A stretch of 64,000 bases of DNA, taken from Ga0077523 sp038324085 (GTDB lineage: Bacteria > Pseudomonadota > Gammaproteobacteria > Burkholderiales > Ga0077523). Positions 17,364-26,196 of the stretch are shown here, one piece after another. Location of the stretch: the NCBI GenBank assembly GCA_038324085.1, contig JBBQHP010000011.1, positions 1 to 64,000 of the forward strand. Direction: 5' to 3'. A model generated the notes under the pieces. That model had not been told where the DNA came from. It ran no database searches and saw only the letters and a program-made list of their open reading frames with translations. Position 1 is the stretch's first letter; each line of letters begins with the position of its first letter. Position numbers and translations under genes: made by a program.

Positions 17364-19217
17364 CTATTGGGGCTTGTTGACGGAACCGGCGGCCATCGCC
17401 GTGCGCAGCGCCTCGATTTCCTGCGACTGGCGCGCCACCGTCATCTTGAGTTCGGCGATGTCGAGCGCATGCGGGCTCGCCACCGACGCCACCGCCGGGA
17501 AGGCCGAGCCGAACATGCCGGCCATCATGCCGATCGGGCCGCTCGCCGCCACCCGCGCCATCGCCGCCTCGCGGTCCTTGCCGGCGAGCTCCGGATCGAA
17601 CGACACCGAATTGCGGGTGGTGATCAGCGAGGCGAGATCGCCCATCGTCGTCGTCCCGCCATCGCCAGCGAAGCGGCGGGCCATCGCCTCGAACAGCGCG
17701 CCCTCGATATTGAGCCCGGCAAAGGCGTCGATCGGCAGCGCCTCGTCGAGCGGCGCGACAGCCTCGGGCTGGGCGGCCGCGGCGGCCGCCACCTCGGGCG
17801 CATCGCCGGGGCGCACCATCGCCGCGCGGGCGACCATCCCCGGCTGCTGCGCCTGTTCGCGCGCGAAGAAGCGACTGCCAAGGCCGAAAAGCTCGCAGCA
17901 GATTTTGTGCATCATCTCGCGCAGCAGACGCGCGATCGGGATGAACCCGAACCAGTAGCCGAGCGTCGGGAAAGTCACGACATGCTTGCGCAGCGGAGTC
18001 CAGTTGCACACCGAGACGACGTGGCAATCGCCCTTGCGCACCCGAACCAGCGCGAGCGGCACGCGTGGATCGCCGGCGGGCGGGCACGGCGGCAGCGCGT
18101 TGTAGCAGATGCAGGCGATCACTGCCTCGAAGTAGATCAGCGCAAAGCCGATCACCGCCTGCTGCATCGCCGCCTGGAACGCGGCGAGCGGCTGGTTGGG
18201 ACTCGGCACGACGATAGCCTGGAGCTTGGCGATGGCATCGCAATCCGCCCCGCCACTGCGCGTCAGGTAGTTGGCGAGCGCGGTGCGCATCTGGCAGCCC
18301 CACTGGAACCAGGTGTTGAGCTGACTGGCGGTGATCGCGGTGACGTCGCCCGGCGCCGGCGGCAGCGCGCTCTCGAGCTTCTGGATGCAGCAGGCGATAC
18401 TCGCCATCATGTCGCCCTCGAGCTGCGCGAAGACACCCGAGAGGCCGGTATACTCGCCCTTGGTGCCGGGCTGGTAGGTATCTGGCGCGCGGAACACGTC
18501 GTAGCGATAGGTCTCGCAGGTGACGGTCGGCTCACAGCTCGGCGGCGCGCTGCGATTGAGCCGCGGCTGCGACAGCGATGCAACCTGCGCCACGCCGGTG
18601 GCCGAACCGCACGAGCAGCTCGGCCCGCCGCCGCAGCCGCAACTGCCACTGGTATTGCCACCGCACTTGCCGCTGCACGAACCACCGCAGCTGCAACCGC
18701 AGCCCTGCCCCGCGCCGGTGAGCGGGGTAATCCCGCGCGACGGGCTCTCGGCATAGCGTATCGCGAGAATCCAGTCCTCGATCACCTCTTTGCAATTGTC
18801 CTGCCCACGATAGGGCGCGCAGTCGGGATCGGTATTGGTGCGGCACCGCGCGATCAGCGCGCAGATGTCGACCGAATCTTCCTTGCAGACGACGATGTCC
18901 TCGCCGCAGGGCGAAAGCGCGTAGCCTTCCGAGACATTGACGAAGCCGCTGCCACACGGCGCGCAGGTCACCGCCAGCCCGCAGACCACGCCCGAGCCGA
19001 ACAGGTTGCGATTGTGCAACTTGTGCTTCTCGGTGATGTAATGATTGAGCCGGTTGAGATCTTGCTCCGACAGCAGCTGCCCGGCGAAGAATCGCGGCCG
19101 GCAAAGGCATTCGAGCCCGCCGCAATCGGGGCACGGCTGGCACGATGGATCGGGCGGCAGCGGATCGCTCTTGCGGCCCGTGGTGGTGCCCCTGCCGTAG
19201 TTAGTGATGGTGGCCAT
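17364..19217 (-). CDS. eCIS fibre/baseplate-periphery protein with cysteine-rich linker
   Basis: 617 residues. After a CPDCGGLECLC cluster comes RFFAGQLLSEQDLNRLNHY and then NLFGSGVVCGLAVTC, the same N-terminal pattern as in the neighbouring fibre genes. Residues of about 169-206 form a Cys/Gly-rich linker (CGCSCGGSCSGKCGG and further repeats). The remainder is unassigned, with a helical C-terminus. Proteins with this N-terminus occur in eCIS loci, but I know of no assigned function. ATG start with AGGAG upstream; 13 bp separate it from the next fibre gene. Confidence 0.65.
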   Translation of the reverse strand: MATITNYGRGTTTGRKSDPLPPDPSCQPCPDCGGLECLCRPRFFAGQLLSEQDLNRLNHYITEKHKLHNRNLFGSGVVCGLAVTCAPCGSGFVNVSEGYALSPCGEDIVVCKEDSVDICALIARCRTNTDPDCAPYRGQDNCKEVIEDWILAIRYAESPSRGITPLTGAGQGCGCSCGGSCSGKCGGNTSGSCGCGGGPSCSCGSATGVAQVASLSQPRLNRSAPPSCEPTVTCETYRYDVFRAPDTYQPGTKGEYTGLSGVFAQLEGDMMASIACCIQKLESALPPAPGDVTAITASQLNTWFQWGCQMRTALANYLTRSGGADCDAIAKLQAIVVPSPNQPLAAFQAAMQQAVIGFALIYFEAVIACICYNALPPCPPAGDPRVPLALVRVRKGDCHVVSVCNWTPLRKHVVTFPTLGYWFGFIPIARLLREMMHKICCELFGLGSRFFAREQAQQPGMVARAAMVRPGDAPEVAAAAAAQPEAVAPLDEALPIDAFAGLNIEGALFEAMARRFAGDGGTTTMGDLASLITTRNSVSFDPELAGKDREAAMARVAASGPIGMMAGMFGSAFPAVASVASPHALDIAELKMTVARQSQEIEALRTAMAAGSVNKPQ

Positions 19218-19265
19218 GTTGCCTGCTCCTATTCGGGTCGGTGCCGGGGCGCGGGAGTGCCGCGC

Positions 19266-21635
19266 TCAGCCTTGATCGGGGACCTTGAGAACGAGCCAGC
19301 TTTCGAACAGTCCGCCTTCGATGCCATCGCCGCTCTTGCGCTGCGGCAGCCAGGGGCTGAGGTGATTGCCATCGACGCTGCGCTTGTCCTTGTCAGCGAT
19401 GAGGTCGCCGTGGAGCAGTACGCGGACGCGCACTTCCTGCCCGGCGAGCCCGGCGGGCGTGCCATTGGGCATCCAGCGCACGCCATCGACGAATTGCGCG
19501 TTCGAGGTCTGCATGCCCTGTTCGGGATCGCAGGGCGTCTTGAAGCGCAGCCCGCGGATGATCTCCGCCGGCCAGTCGCACCAGCAGACCGTGCCCTCGC
19601 GCTCGCGGATTTCGACCTGCACCTGGAGCGAATTGCGATCGAGATCGCTGCGCGTCACCTCGCGGTCGAAGCCGATGTCGAGGCCCTTGTAGAACACGCC
19701 AGTGTCGATGGTGTCGCGATGTGTCCAGTTGATCGAGCAGACATGGGTGTAGGTCCAGTCGAGCCCGGGGTCGCCAGGATTGCCCTTGCCACCCGGATCG
19801 CCCTTGTCGCCCTTGTCGCCCTTGTCGCCCTTCTTGCCGGCAGCGCCGCTGTTCTTGAAGCAGAGCAGCGCCTGCGCGATCGCCTGCGTGCTCGGCAAAA
19901 GCGTGCGCCAGCTATTGTTGTCGATCCGCACGATGTGGTTGCCCGGATCGTTGACCGGGTCGCCCGGCAGGTTCTCGAGCATGTCGCCAGGATGGTAGCC
20001 CTCGACCGTCGCCAGCGTCAGGCAGTCGGCGGTCACACAGCCCGGGCAGTCCTTGCCGGCGAGAACGCCCCAGCAGTCCGTCTCGGTGATGCCGATCACC
20101 GCCACCCCGCCATCGGCCGGCGCGGCGAGATTGCCCGTATAGGGCGCATAGAGCGTGTCGCCCGCCGCCGAAAGCGCCAGCGGACCGAGCGGCCGGCCGA
20201 CCGCGACCGAACCCGTCGCCGCCGGAGTCTCGCCATTGGCGATCGCGCGCAGGTTGACCCCGGCGATCGACGCCGCAGTGCCATCGTCGAGCCCGATCCA
20301 TGCCCAGTCGCCATAGCGCGATACCGCAAGCGCGACCGGCGCGGCAGGCAGCCCGGCGCTGCTGCCGACGAGCGTTGCCGCCACCGGATCGATCAGCCGC
20401 ACCAGCTTGCCGGCCGCATCGAGCGCGGCGAGGCGCGGGCCCGATGTGCTCGCGGCGAAGGTGATCGCATCGAGCGCGACCCCGGCGATGGCAATCGCAG
20501 TTTCGGGAAGGCCCGCCGCAGAAAGGTCGATGCTCGAGAGCTTGCCCGTTCCCGGCTCGGCGAACCATGCGGTGTTGGCGCCGTCAACCGCAAGGCCGAT
20601 GCGCGCACCGCCGAGATTGCGGCTTTCCGCCGGCGTCGCCGGATCGGGGATGCCACCGGCATAGGTCGCGAGCTGGCCGTTGCCCGCGCCGAGTAGCGCG
20701 AACCCGCCCGCCCACACGGCAAGGCTCGCCGCACCCGCGCCGGTCCCCGGCACCGTACCTTCGCGCGCCGCGCCGGCGCCGATCCCGCCACCGGCATCGG
20801 GGGTGAAGACGCTGAGCGTCGCCGGATCGTTCGGGCTTCCGCTCTTGCGCCCGGCCACCGCCAGCGTCGCCCCGTCGCCCGAGATCGCCAAGGCGAGGCC
20901 GCTGCGCCCGAGCGGCGCCGAGGCGGTGATCGACTGGTTCGTGAGATCGACTTCGTAGAGCGTCGCGGCTTTGTCGCCGGTGAGTACGAAGGCACGGTTG
21001 CGCGGCGCGTCAATGGTGACAAAGGCGGCATGCGCGATGCCGAGCGTCGAGGCCCAGGCCAGCGTGGGCGAGTGCACCGGCTTGTCGGGCAGCGGCTGGT
21101 CGACGCGCAGCTCGATAGCATAGGATTCGAGGATGCGGTTGGGCGCGCATTGCGTGTCGTCGCAGCGGCATTCGTCGAACAGGACCGGGATTTCCTCGGT
21201 CGGGCACTCACGATAATCGATGCAGAAGGTCAGCCGCTGGCCGCCTTCGACAGCAGGGGCGTCCTTGAGCGCGTGGAACGCCGGGAAATCGTCGAGCACG
21301 AGTACTTCATCATCGACGACGAGGATGTCGCGTCCGCAGCAGTCGATCGCGCTGCCCGCCTTGAGCACCACCATGCGGTCGCGGCAGGCGGGATTGGGAT
21401 GCTGCTCGATACGCAGCCCGCAGACCACGCCCACGCCATGCAGGCGCTGATGGTGCAGCCGGATCTTCTCGCGGAAATAGCGCTGCTCATCGGTAAAATC
21501 GCGTTCGACCAGCAGCTTGCCGGTGAAGTAATGATTGCGCACCGGGGCCGAGGGCGCGCATTCCGCGCAGCTCCGGTCGCCGCAGCCGGGGCGGCCGCAC
21601 CCGCATTCGTGGCCGTGATGAGACATGTCGTTCAT
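19266..21635 (-). CDS. eCIS fibre-like protein with beta-propeller-like region and collagen-like repeat
   Basis: 789 residues. A His/Cys-rich N-terminus (HHGHECGCGRPGCGD) precedes the anchor motif HYFTGKLLVERDF with LHGVGVVCGLRI. The middle (about 190-540) looks like repeated beta strands of a propeller or surface-protein type. At about residues 597-625 there is a run of Gly-X-Y triplets (KKGDKGDKGDKGDPGGKG), a collagen-like stalk. A globular C-terminal domain follows. This is a plausible receptor-binding fibre. I chose the ATG at 21635 because GGAG lies eight bases upstream; a GTG nine bases earlier is the alternative. Confidence 0.7.
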   Translation of the reverse strand: MNDMSHHGHECGCGRPGCGDRSCAECAPSAPVRNHYFTGKLLVERDFTDEQRYFREKIRLHHQRLHGVGVVCGLRIEQHPNPACRDRMVVLKAGSAIDCCGRDILVVDDEVLVLDDFPAFHALKDAPAVEGGQRLTFCIDYRECPTEEIPVLFDECRCDDTQCAPNRILESYAIELRVDQPLPDKPVHSPTLAWASTLGIAHAAFVTIDAPRNRAFVLTGDKAATLYEVDLTNQSITASAPLGRSGLALAISGDGATLAVAGRKSGSPNDPATLSVFTPDAGGGIGAGAAREGTVPGTGAGAASLAVWAGGFALLGAGNGQLATYAGGIPDPATPAESRNLGGARIGLAVDGANTAWFAEPGTGKLSSIDLSAAGLPETAIAIAGVALDAITFAASTSGPRLAALDAAGKLVRLIDPVAATLVGSSAGLPAAPVALAVSRYGDWAWIGLDDGTAASIAGVNLRAIANGETPAATGSVAVGRPLGPLALSAAGDTLYAPYTGNLAAPADGGVAVIGITETDCWGVLAGKDCPGCVTADCLTLATVEGYHPGDMLENLPGDPVNDPGNHIVRIDNNSWRTLLPSTQAIAQALLCFKNSGAAGKKGDKGDKGDKGDPGGKGNPGDPGLDWTYTHVCSINWTHRDTIDTGVFYKGLDIGFDREVTRSDLDRNSLQVQVEIREREGTVCWCDWPAEIIRGLRFKTPCDPEQGMQTSNAQFVDGVRWMPNGTPAGLAGQEVRVRVLLHGDLIADKDKRSVDGNHLSPWLPQRKSGDGIEGGLFESWLVLKVPDQG

Positions 21636-21651
21636 GTCGGTCACTCCGTTC

Positions 21652-23766
21652 TCATGTTCGCGCTGCCGTCCGCGCGGGGTTCAGTCTTGCCGTCCGGCCG
21701 ATGCGGCCTTCGGGGCCGCCGGGATTGCCGCCGCTGAGCACGGTGCCGCGCCCGAGCTGCGCCAGATCGAGGGTGACGCCGGCCGGCCAGCAGCCGACCA
21801 CCGCGTCGAAGCCGATGCTTGCCTGGACGCTGATGCGCATCCGCGCGTGGACCGGCACCAGCGTCGCCAGCGTATCGGCCGGGCGCTGGTCGTCAATCAG
21901 CCGGCGCAGCTGCGCGGCGCGGCGGGGATCAGCGATCCGCGCGGCAGGCAGGAACACGCTGAAGCGATTGGCGGTCTGGTTGAAGGGATCGAGCAGCGGG
22001 TTGCGCGTGGTGTCGAGCGTGGTGGCGCCGGCCTTTGCGGTGCTGCCGAGCTGGCTGCGGCGCAGGATCGTCTCGCCCCACAGCACGGCGTCCGCACCCA
22101 GCCGCCCCTTGCCCAGCCACAGCCAGCGGCGCAGCTTCCAGTGCTCAAGCACGAGCTGCGGCATCTGGGGCGCGCGGGCCGGCGGGCAGCAGCGCGGCGC
22201 GCAGGCGGCGCGTGCCGGGATGGTGCGCGGCCGGTCCCACCCCAACCACAGCAGCAGCGTCTCGCGCAGCCCCCGCACCGTGCCCCGGCAGGCGAAGTGC
22301 TTCGCCGCCGCCTTGACCATCGCGCGGCGCTGCGCCTCGGGCCAGGCGCGCTCGACCGCGAGGCCCAGCCACGAGCCGATCCAGCCAAGGATGTCCTGCT
22401 CGCGCGTCGCGGGCGCGCTGTCGGCGTCGAACAGCCGCGCGCCATCGTCGATCTGCGTCTCGATGTCGCGGAAGCCCCGGTCGAAGATCGCCAGCAGCCG
22501 GTCGGTGAAGTCGGCTGATTGCGGGTCCGAGCCGAAGGCCGCAGGCAGATAGCGGCGCAGCGAAATGCGCGGGTATTCGACCATCGCGCCGCACAGCCGG
22601 GGCGTGCCCGCGCCATCGCCGGCGAGCGTGGCGTGCAGCCACAGGTAGCGGCCCGGCGGTGACAGGATCAGCGCGTCCTGCCCGGGGTTCGCCGGCGGCA
22701 CGTCGGTCCACGCCGAGGACGCGAGCAATGCGACGTCGGCGTCGCTCAGCGGCACTTCGGCGGTGGTAGTGGCGAAGCTCACGCGCTGATGGTCGGCGAG
22801 CTCGATCGTGGCGGTGAGGCGATGCCACACGCAATTGGCGATGCCGCTGTCGAGCGCGGCGCTGACCCAGCTTCCGCTCGCCATCACCGCGGGATCGGGC
22901 GGCGCGGGGAAACGGGCGGGCTCGCCGTCGCGGTCGAAGCCATCGCTGGCGCAGATCGCCGCAAGGCTGATCGTGCCATCGGCCGCCACCGGGAATGGCG
23001 CTGCGGGGAACCAGCCGGCAACCTCGCGCGGATCGCTGAAGCGGCCGAGTGCCTCGCCGGCGGGGCCCATCACGCTCACCCAGCCGCCGCCCGGCACCAC
23101 GAGATAGAGCCCGCGCCGGCAATCCAGCGCCAGCGCCGCCACCGCGCCGAGCCCGCTGGTAAAGCCCAGCCCGCCGCCCCAGCGCGCGAAGCGGTGGACG
23201 CCGCCGTTGGCCGGATCGGCGACGTAGATCGTCCCGCCATCGACCACCACCGCGCGCGGGCTCCACGGCTGCGCGGTCGTCCCGGCGGGCGGCTGCCACA
23301 CCGCGCGCAGGGCAAAGCTGCGGCGGTCGAACAGCAGCAGCCGGCCCGGCGGCCCGGCGTCGCAGACGAACAGCGTCTCATCCTCGGCGGCGATCCCGGC
23401 GGGAGTGACAAGCTGGCGCGGATTGGCACTGCCCAGCCCCGCCGTGCACGGCACTGTCGCGAAGGCGCAGGCGCAGGGATCGAAGCGGCGCAGCCGCCCG
23501 GTGGTGTGGCCGAGCAGCCAGATGCCGCCCTCGCAATCAAGCGCGACATTGGCTGGCGCCACCAACCCGCCCAGGCTCCCGCTGGCCTCGTCGAGCCGGC
23601 GCGCGGCGCCCGGCGCGGCGACGAGCCGCAGCGCGCAGCCGCCCGGTTCGATCTCGACCTGATCGGCGGTTGCGCCCGCCGGCCAGCCGCCGGGTCCGCC
23701 CAGCACCATCCGCAGCGGATCGTGCGGCGGACGCGCGGGTGGCGGCAGGAAGGCGGCGGCGGTCAT
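21652..23766 (-). CDS. Baseplate gpI-like protein fused to an N-terminal beta-propeller (Afp12-like)
   Basis: 704 residues. The first third has recurring NHL/beta-propeller strands (VALDCEGGIWLLGHT, GIAAEDETLFVCDAG, AVVVDGGTIYVADPANGG). From about residue 405 it matches phage tail protein I of the type found in eCIS: YLPAAFGSD, FTDRLLAIFDRGFRDIE, ILGWIGSWLGLAVERAWPE and the RGTVRGLRETLLLWLGW stretch. gpI-type proteins build the baseplate wedge with gpJ. The start overlaps the stop of the gpJ gene (ATGA), which fits a wedge pair made in fixed ratio. The fused propeller makes it much longer than plain gpI. Confidence 0.82.
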   Translation of the reverse strand: MTAAAFLPPPARPPHDPLRMVLGGPGGWPAGATADQVEIEPGGCALRLVAAPGAARRLDEASGSLGGLVAPANVALDCEGGIWLLGHTTGRLRRFDPCACAFATVPCTAGLGSANPRQLVTPAGIAAEDETLFVCDAGPPGRLLLFDRRSFALRAVWQPPAGTTAQPWSPRAVVVDGGTIYVADPANGGVHRFARWGGGLGFTSGLGAVAALALDCRRGLYLVVPGGGWVSVMGPAGEALGRFSDPREVAGWFPAAPFPVAADGTISLAAICASDGFDRDGEPARFPAPPDPAVMASGSWVSAALDSGIANCVWHRLTATIELADHQRVSFATTTAEVPLSDADVALLASSAWTDVPPANPGQDALILSPPGRYLWLHATLAGDGAGTPRLCGAMVEYPRISLRRYLPAAFGSDPQSADFTDRLLAIFDRGFRDIETQIDDGARLFDADSAPATREQDILGWIGSWLGLAVERAWPEAQRRAMVKAAAKHFACRGTVRGLRETLLLWLGWDRPRTIPARAACAPRCCPPARAPQMPQLVLEHWKLRRWLWLGKGRLGADAVLWGETILRRSQLGSTAKAGATTLDTTRNPLLDPFNQTANRFSVFLPAARIADPRRAAQLRRLIDDQRPADTLATLVPVHARMRISVQASIGFDAVVGCWPAGVTLDLAQLGRGTVLSGGNPGGPEGRIGRTARLNPARTAART

Positions 23767-25775
23767 GCCGAGACCTCCGCCAGATCCTCGGCAACGGTCA
23801 CAGCGATGTCGGTGAGCTCGATCAGCGAGTTCGCCGGGATGGTTACATCCTCACATGCGCCGAACGGCTGGCCCTGGCGTTTGATGGTCACGGCATCGAG
23901 CCGCAGCACACCGGGCACCAGCGCCGCGCGATAGAGTTCGCCGTAGCGGATCGTGCCGCCGAACGGCCAGCCCTGCCCGTCGCTGCCGCCGAACAGCGGA
24001 TGGAAGAAACGACGCATCGCGGTTTCGAGCGCGGTGCTGGTCTCGGCCGCATCGGCATCGGGCGCGAGCACCGCCGCGAGCGTGAGCGAGACCGGGACAT
24101 AGCGCGGCCCGACAACATAGAGCTCGGTGGTCAGCATCCGCCGCGCATCGAGATAGGCGCAGATCGTGCGCAGCAGGCTCTCGACCGGCCGGGGTGCCGC
24201 CACGAGCAGTTGCTGCGCCGGCGTGCCGGCAATCTCCGGGACGACCACCATGGTGACCACGCCCGGCACCGCGATCCCCGGAAAATCGGGATGGCTGAGC
24301 GACAGCGCCCGCGCGCGCGCGACAGTTCCCGCCTCCATTGCCAGCAACTCGAAATCGCCCGGCGTCACTGCCCGGTCGCGCGCCTTGAGCATGCGTGGCG
24401 CGCGCTCCATTGCGGTGGTGATGTCCTCCTCGTCGGCACCGCCGGTCGCCGCGAGCGGATTGGTCACCCCGGCGGCGTCGATGCCGGTCACCGCCGTCAT
24501 CGGCGCAGTGATAGCACCCGCCGGAACATTGCCGCGTACGCCGCCGCCGAAGCGATACGCGCGCGCGACGATGCTGGTCTGCTGGCGATCGACATTGGCG
24601 GAGGGGATGCGCCCACCCTTGCCCGATCCCGCCGCGTTGACGCCGGGGAAGCGGATCGTTCCGGTCGCCCAGTCGGGTACATAGACCGCGGCGTCGGGAT
24701 CGAGCCCGAAGAAGTCGTCGACCGGCTGCCAGGCCTCGGCATCGGCAGTCTCGAACACCTCGACGGTCAAGCTGCCTGGCAGCAGCGGCGCATTGGCGGT
24801 GGTGAAGGTCTGGTCGGGGGTGCCGTCGCTGCCGCCCAGCACTTCGTCGCGCGCGGTCTGCGCCTCGGTGGCGCGAACGGCGTTGGCCCGGATGCCGAGC
24901 AGCAGCGGCGGTGTCTGGTAGGCCGAATGATCGAGCCGCGCGCGCAGCCAGTAGCGCGGCTTGTCGCTCGCCGCGCCCAGCTTGGCCTTGACCGCCTGCC
25001 CCTTGCCCGGCGTGCGCAGGATGACCACGCCCGAGCGGGTGAAGCCGAGCGTCTCGTCGAGCGCGACGTTGAGTGGTCGCCATTCGCTGCCCGACCACAC
25101 TTCCCAGACGATCCGCGCGGGCGACGGCACGGCGGTGTCGAGCCCGCCGCAGGGCGACGGTGGCGGCTCCTTGAGCGGCGATCTGGGCCAAAAGGCGAGC
25201 GAAAGCCCGGCATCGGGCGGCAGGTCGCCGGGATCGTCGAAACCGAGCATCAGCGCCGAGCCGCTGGTGGCGAGCGGGCCGAACGGCGCGAAGCCCATGG
25301 CCAACGAAGCGTTGGCGGTGGTGAGCAGGGCGTGGCTGTAGCCATCAAAGCTCTGCACCGCATCGAGCCGGGCGCGAAGCGCGGTGAGCGCACGCTCGGT
25401 CTCGAAGACGATCGGCCGCCCCTCGGCGTCGGGTTCGGCGGTGGCGACCTGCGCGAGGCGCGGGATGATGACGCTGGTGTCAGCGAAACCGGCGAGCACC
25501 GGGAAGGTCAGGATCGTCGCTGCCGATTGCGCCGGGCGCAGCTCGATGCCGATCAGTTCAAGGAACTTGAGGTAGCTGAGCTTGGGCACCTGGTTCATGC
25601 GGAAGGCGAGCAGCTCGGTCATCCACGCGAACAGCTCGACCAGCGCGAAGCCGGGATCGCCAGGATTGAAGTCGGTCCACTCGGGCGTGTAGCGCGGGAT
25701 GCGCACGCGGGCCTCGGCGACGATGTCGTCGAACCGGCGGTTGTCGAGCACGGGAAAATTGCTAGCGAGCGGCAT
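23763..25775 (-). CDS. Baseplate J-like protein (Afp11-like)
   Basis: 670 residues. The N-terminus reads FPVLDNRRFDDIVAEARVRI, then WTDFNPGDPGFALVELFAWM and MNQVPKLSYLKFLELIGI. This is the signature of the long baseplate J proteins of eCIS and related contractile tails, equivalent to T4 gp6. The C-terminal half carries the J-like arm with a series of beta strands. I start at ATG 25775, one base after the gp25 stop; the longer open frame upstream overlaps the gp25 gene and lacks homology. Together with gp25 and gpI it forms the wedge. Confidence 0.9.
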   Translation of the reverse strand: MPLASNFPVLDNRRFDDIVAEARVRIPRYTPEWTDFNPGDPGFALVELFAWMTELLAFRMNQVPKLSYLKFLELIGIELRPAQSAATILTFPVLAGFADTSVIIPRLAQVATAEPDAEGRPIVFETERALTALRARLDAVQSFDGYSHALLTTANASLAMGFAPFGPLATSGSALMLGFDDPGDLPPDAGLSLAFWPRSPLKEPPPSPCGGLDTAVPSPARIVWEVWSGSEWRPLNVALDETLGFTRSGVVILRTPGKGQAVKAKLGAASDKPRYWLRARLDHSAYQTPPLLLGIRANAVRATEAQTARDEVLGGSDGTPDQTFTTANAPLLPGSLTVEVFETADAEAWQPVDDFFGLDPDAAVYVPDWATGTIRFPGVNAAGSGKGGRIPSANVDRQQTSIVARAYRFGGGVRGNVPAGAITAPMTAVTGIDAAGVTNPLAATGGADEEDITTAMERAPRMLKARDRAVTPGDFELLAMEAGTVARARALSLSHPDFPGIAVPGVVTMVVVPEIAGTPAQQLLVAAPRPVESLLRTICAYLDARRMLTTELYVVGPRYVPVSLTLAAVLAPDADAAETSTALETAMRRFFHPLFGGSDGQGWPFGGTIRYGELYRAALVPGVLRLDAVTIKRQGQPFGACEDVTIPANSLIELTDIAVTVAEDLAEVSA

Positions 25776-25776
25776 G

Positions 25777-26196
25777 TTACATCCCCTCGGTGACGAAGTA
25801 GGGGTAGACGAGGCTGGTGATCGCGTTGTTCTCGTTGATCCGGTAGTCAACGCGGATCAACGCGGCCGAGGGATCGGACGCGGCGCTCTCCACCGAGACA
25901 TCGAGCACGGCGATACGCGGCTCCTGATCGGTGAGCGCGGCGCGCACCTGATCAACCAGCCGGTCGCGCGCGGCGGGATTGCTCGGCTCAAATAGCATGT
26001 CATGCACACCGCAGCCCCATGTCGGTCGCATCACCCGCTCGCCGGTAGCCGTGGCGATGATCAGCCACACCGCCTGCTCGATCTTGGCTTCGGCGCGCGC
26101 GGTGGCGATCCGGCCATGCGCGGTGACGCGCAGCGGAAAGGCGAGGCCTTCGCCGAGATAGGCGCGGCCGGGCGGAAGGGGTAGCTGGCCGCTCAT
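25777..26196 (-). CDS. gp25-like baseplate wedge protein (Afp9-like)
   Basis: 139 residues with the GPW/gp25 pattern: YLGEGLAFPLRV, then KIEQAVWLIIATATGERVM, the hallmark WGCGVHDMLFEP, and the RDRLVDQVRAALTDQEPRI segment. gp25 proteins start sheath polymerisation at the baseplate in all contractile machines. The ATG overlaps the stop of the preceding gene (ATGA), and the gpJ gene follows after one base. Family length is normal. Confidence 0.92.
   Translation of the reverse strand: MSGQLPLPPGRAYLGEGLAFPLRVTAHGRIATARAEAKIEQAVWLIIATATGERVMRPTWGCGVHDMLFEPSNPAARDRLVDQVRAALTDQEPRIAVLDVSVESAASDPSAALIRVDYRINENNAITSLVYPYFVTEGM

Noticed and set aside
19765..19845. Tandem DNA repeat suggesting a separate repeat element
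   Set aside because: It is the coding sequence of the collagen-like Gly-X-Y triplets inside the fibre gene.
10944..20696. Very long open frames on the plus strand opposite the eCIS genes (10944-14855, 14129-17380, 17349-20696)
   Set aside because: They mirror the strong third-position GC of the minus-strand genes, have no family resemblance and are rich in Arg/Ala/Gly/His as expected for antisense shadows.
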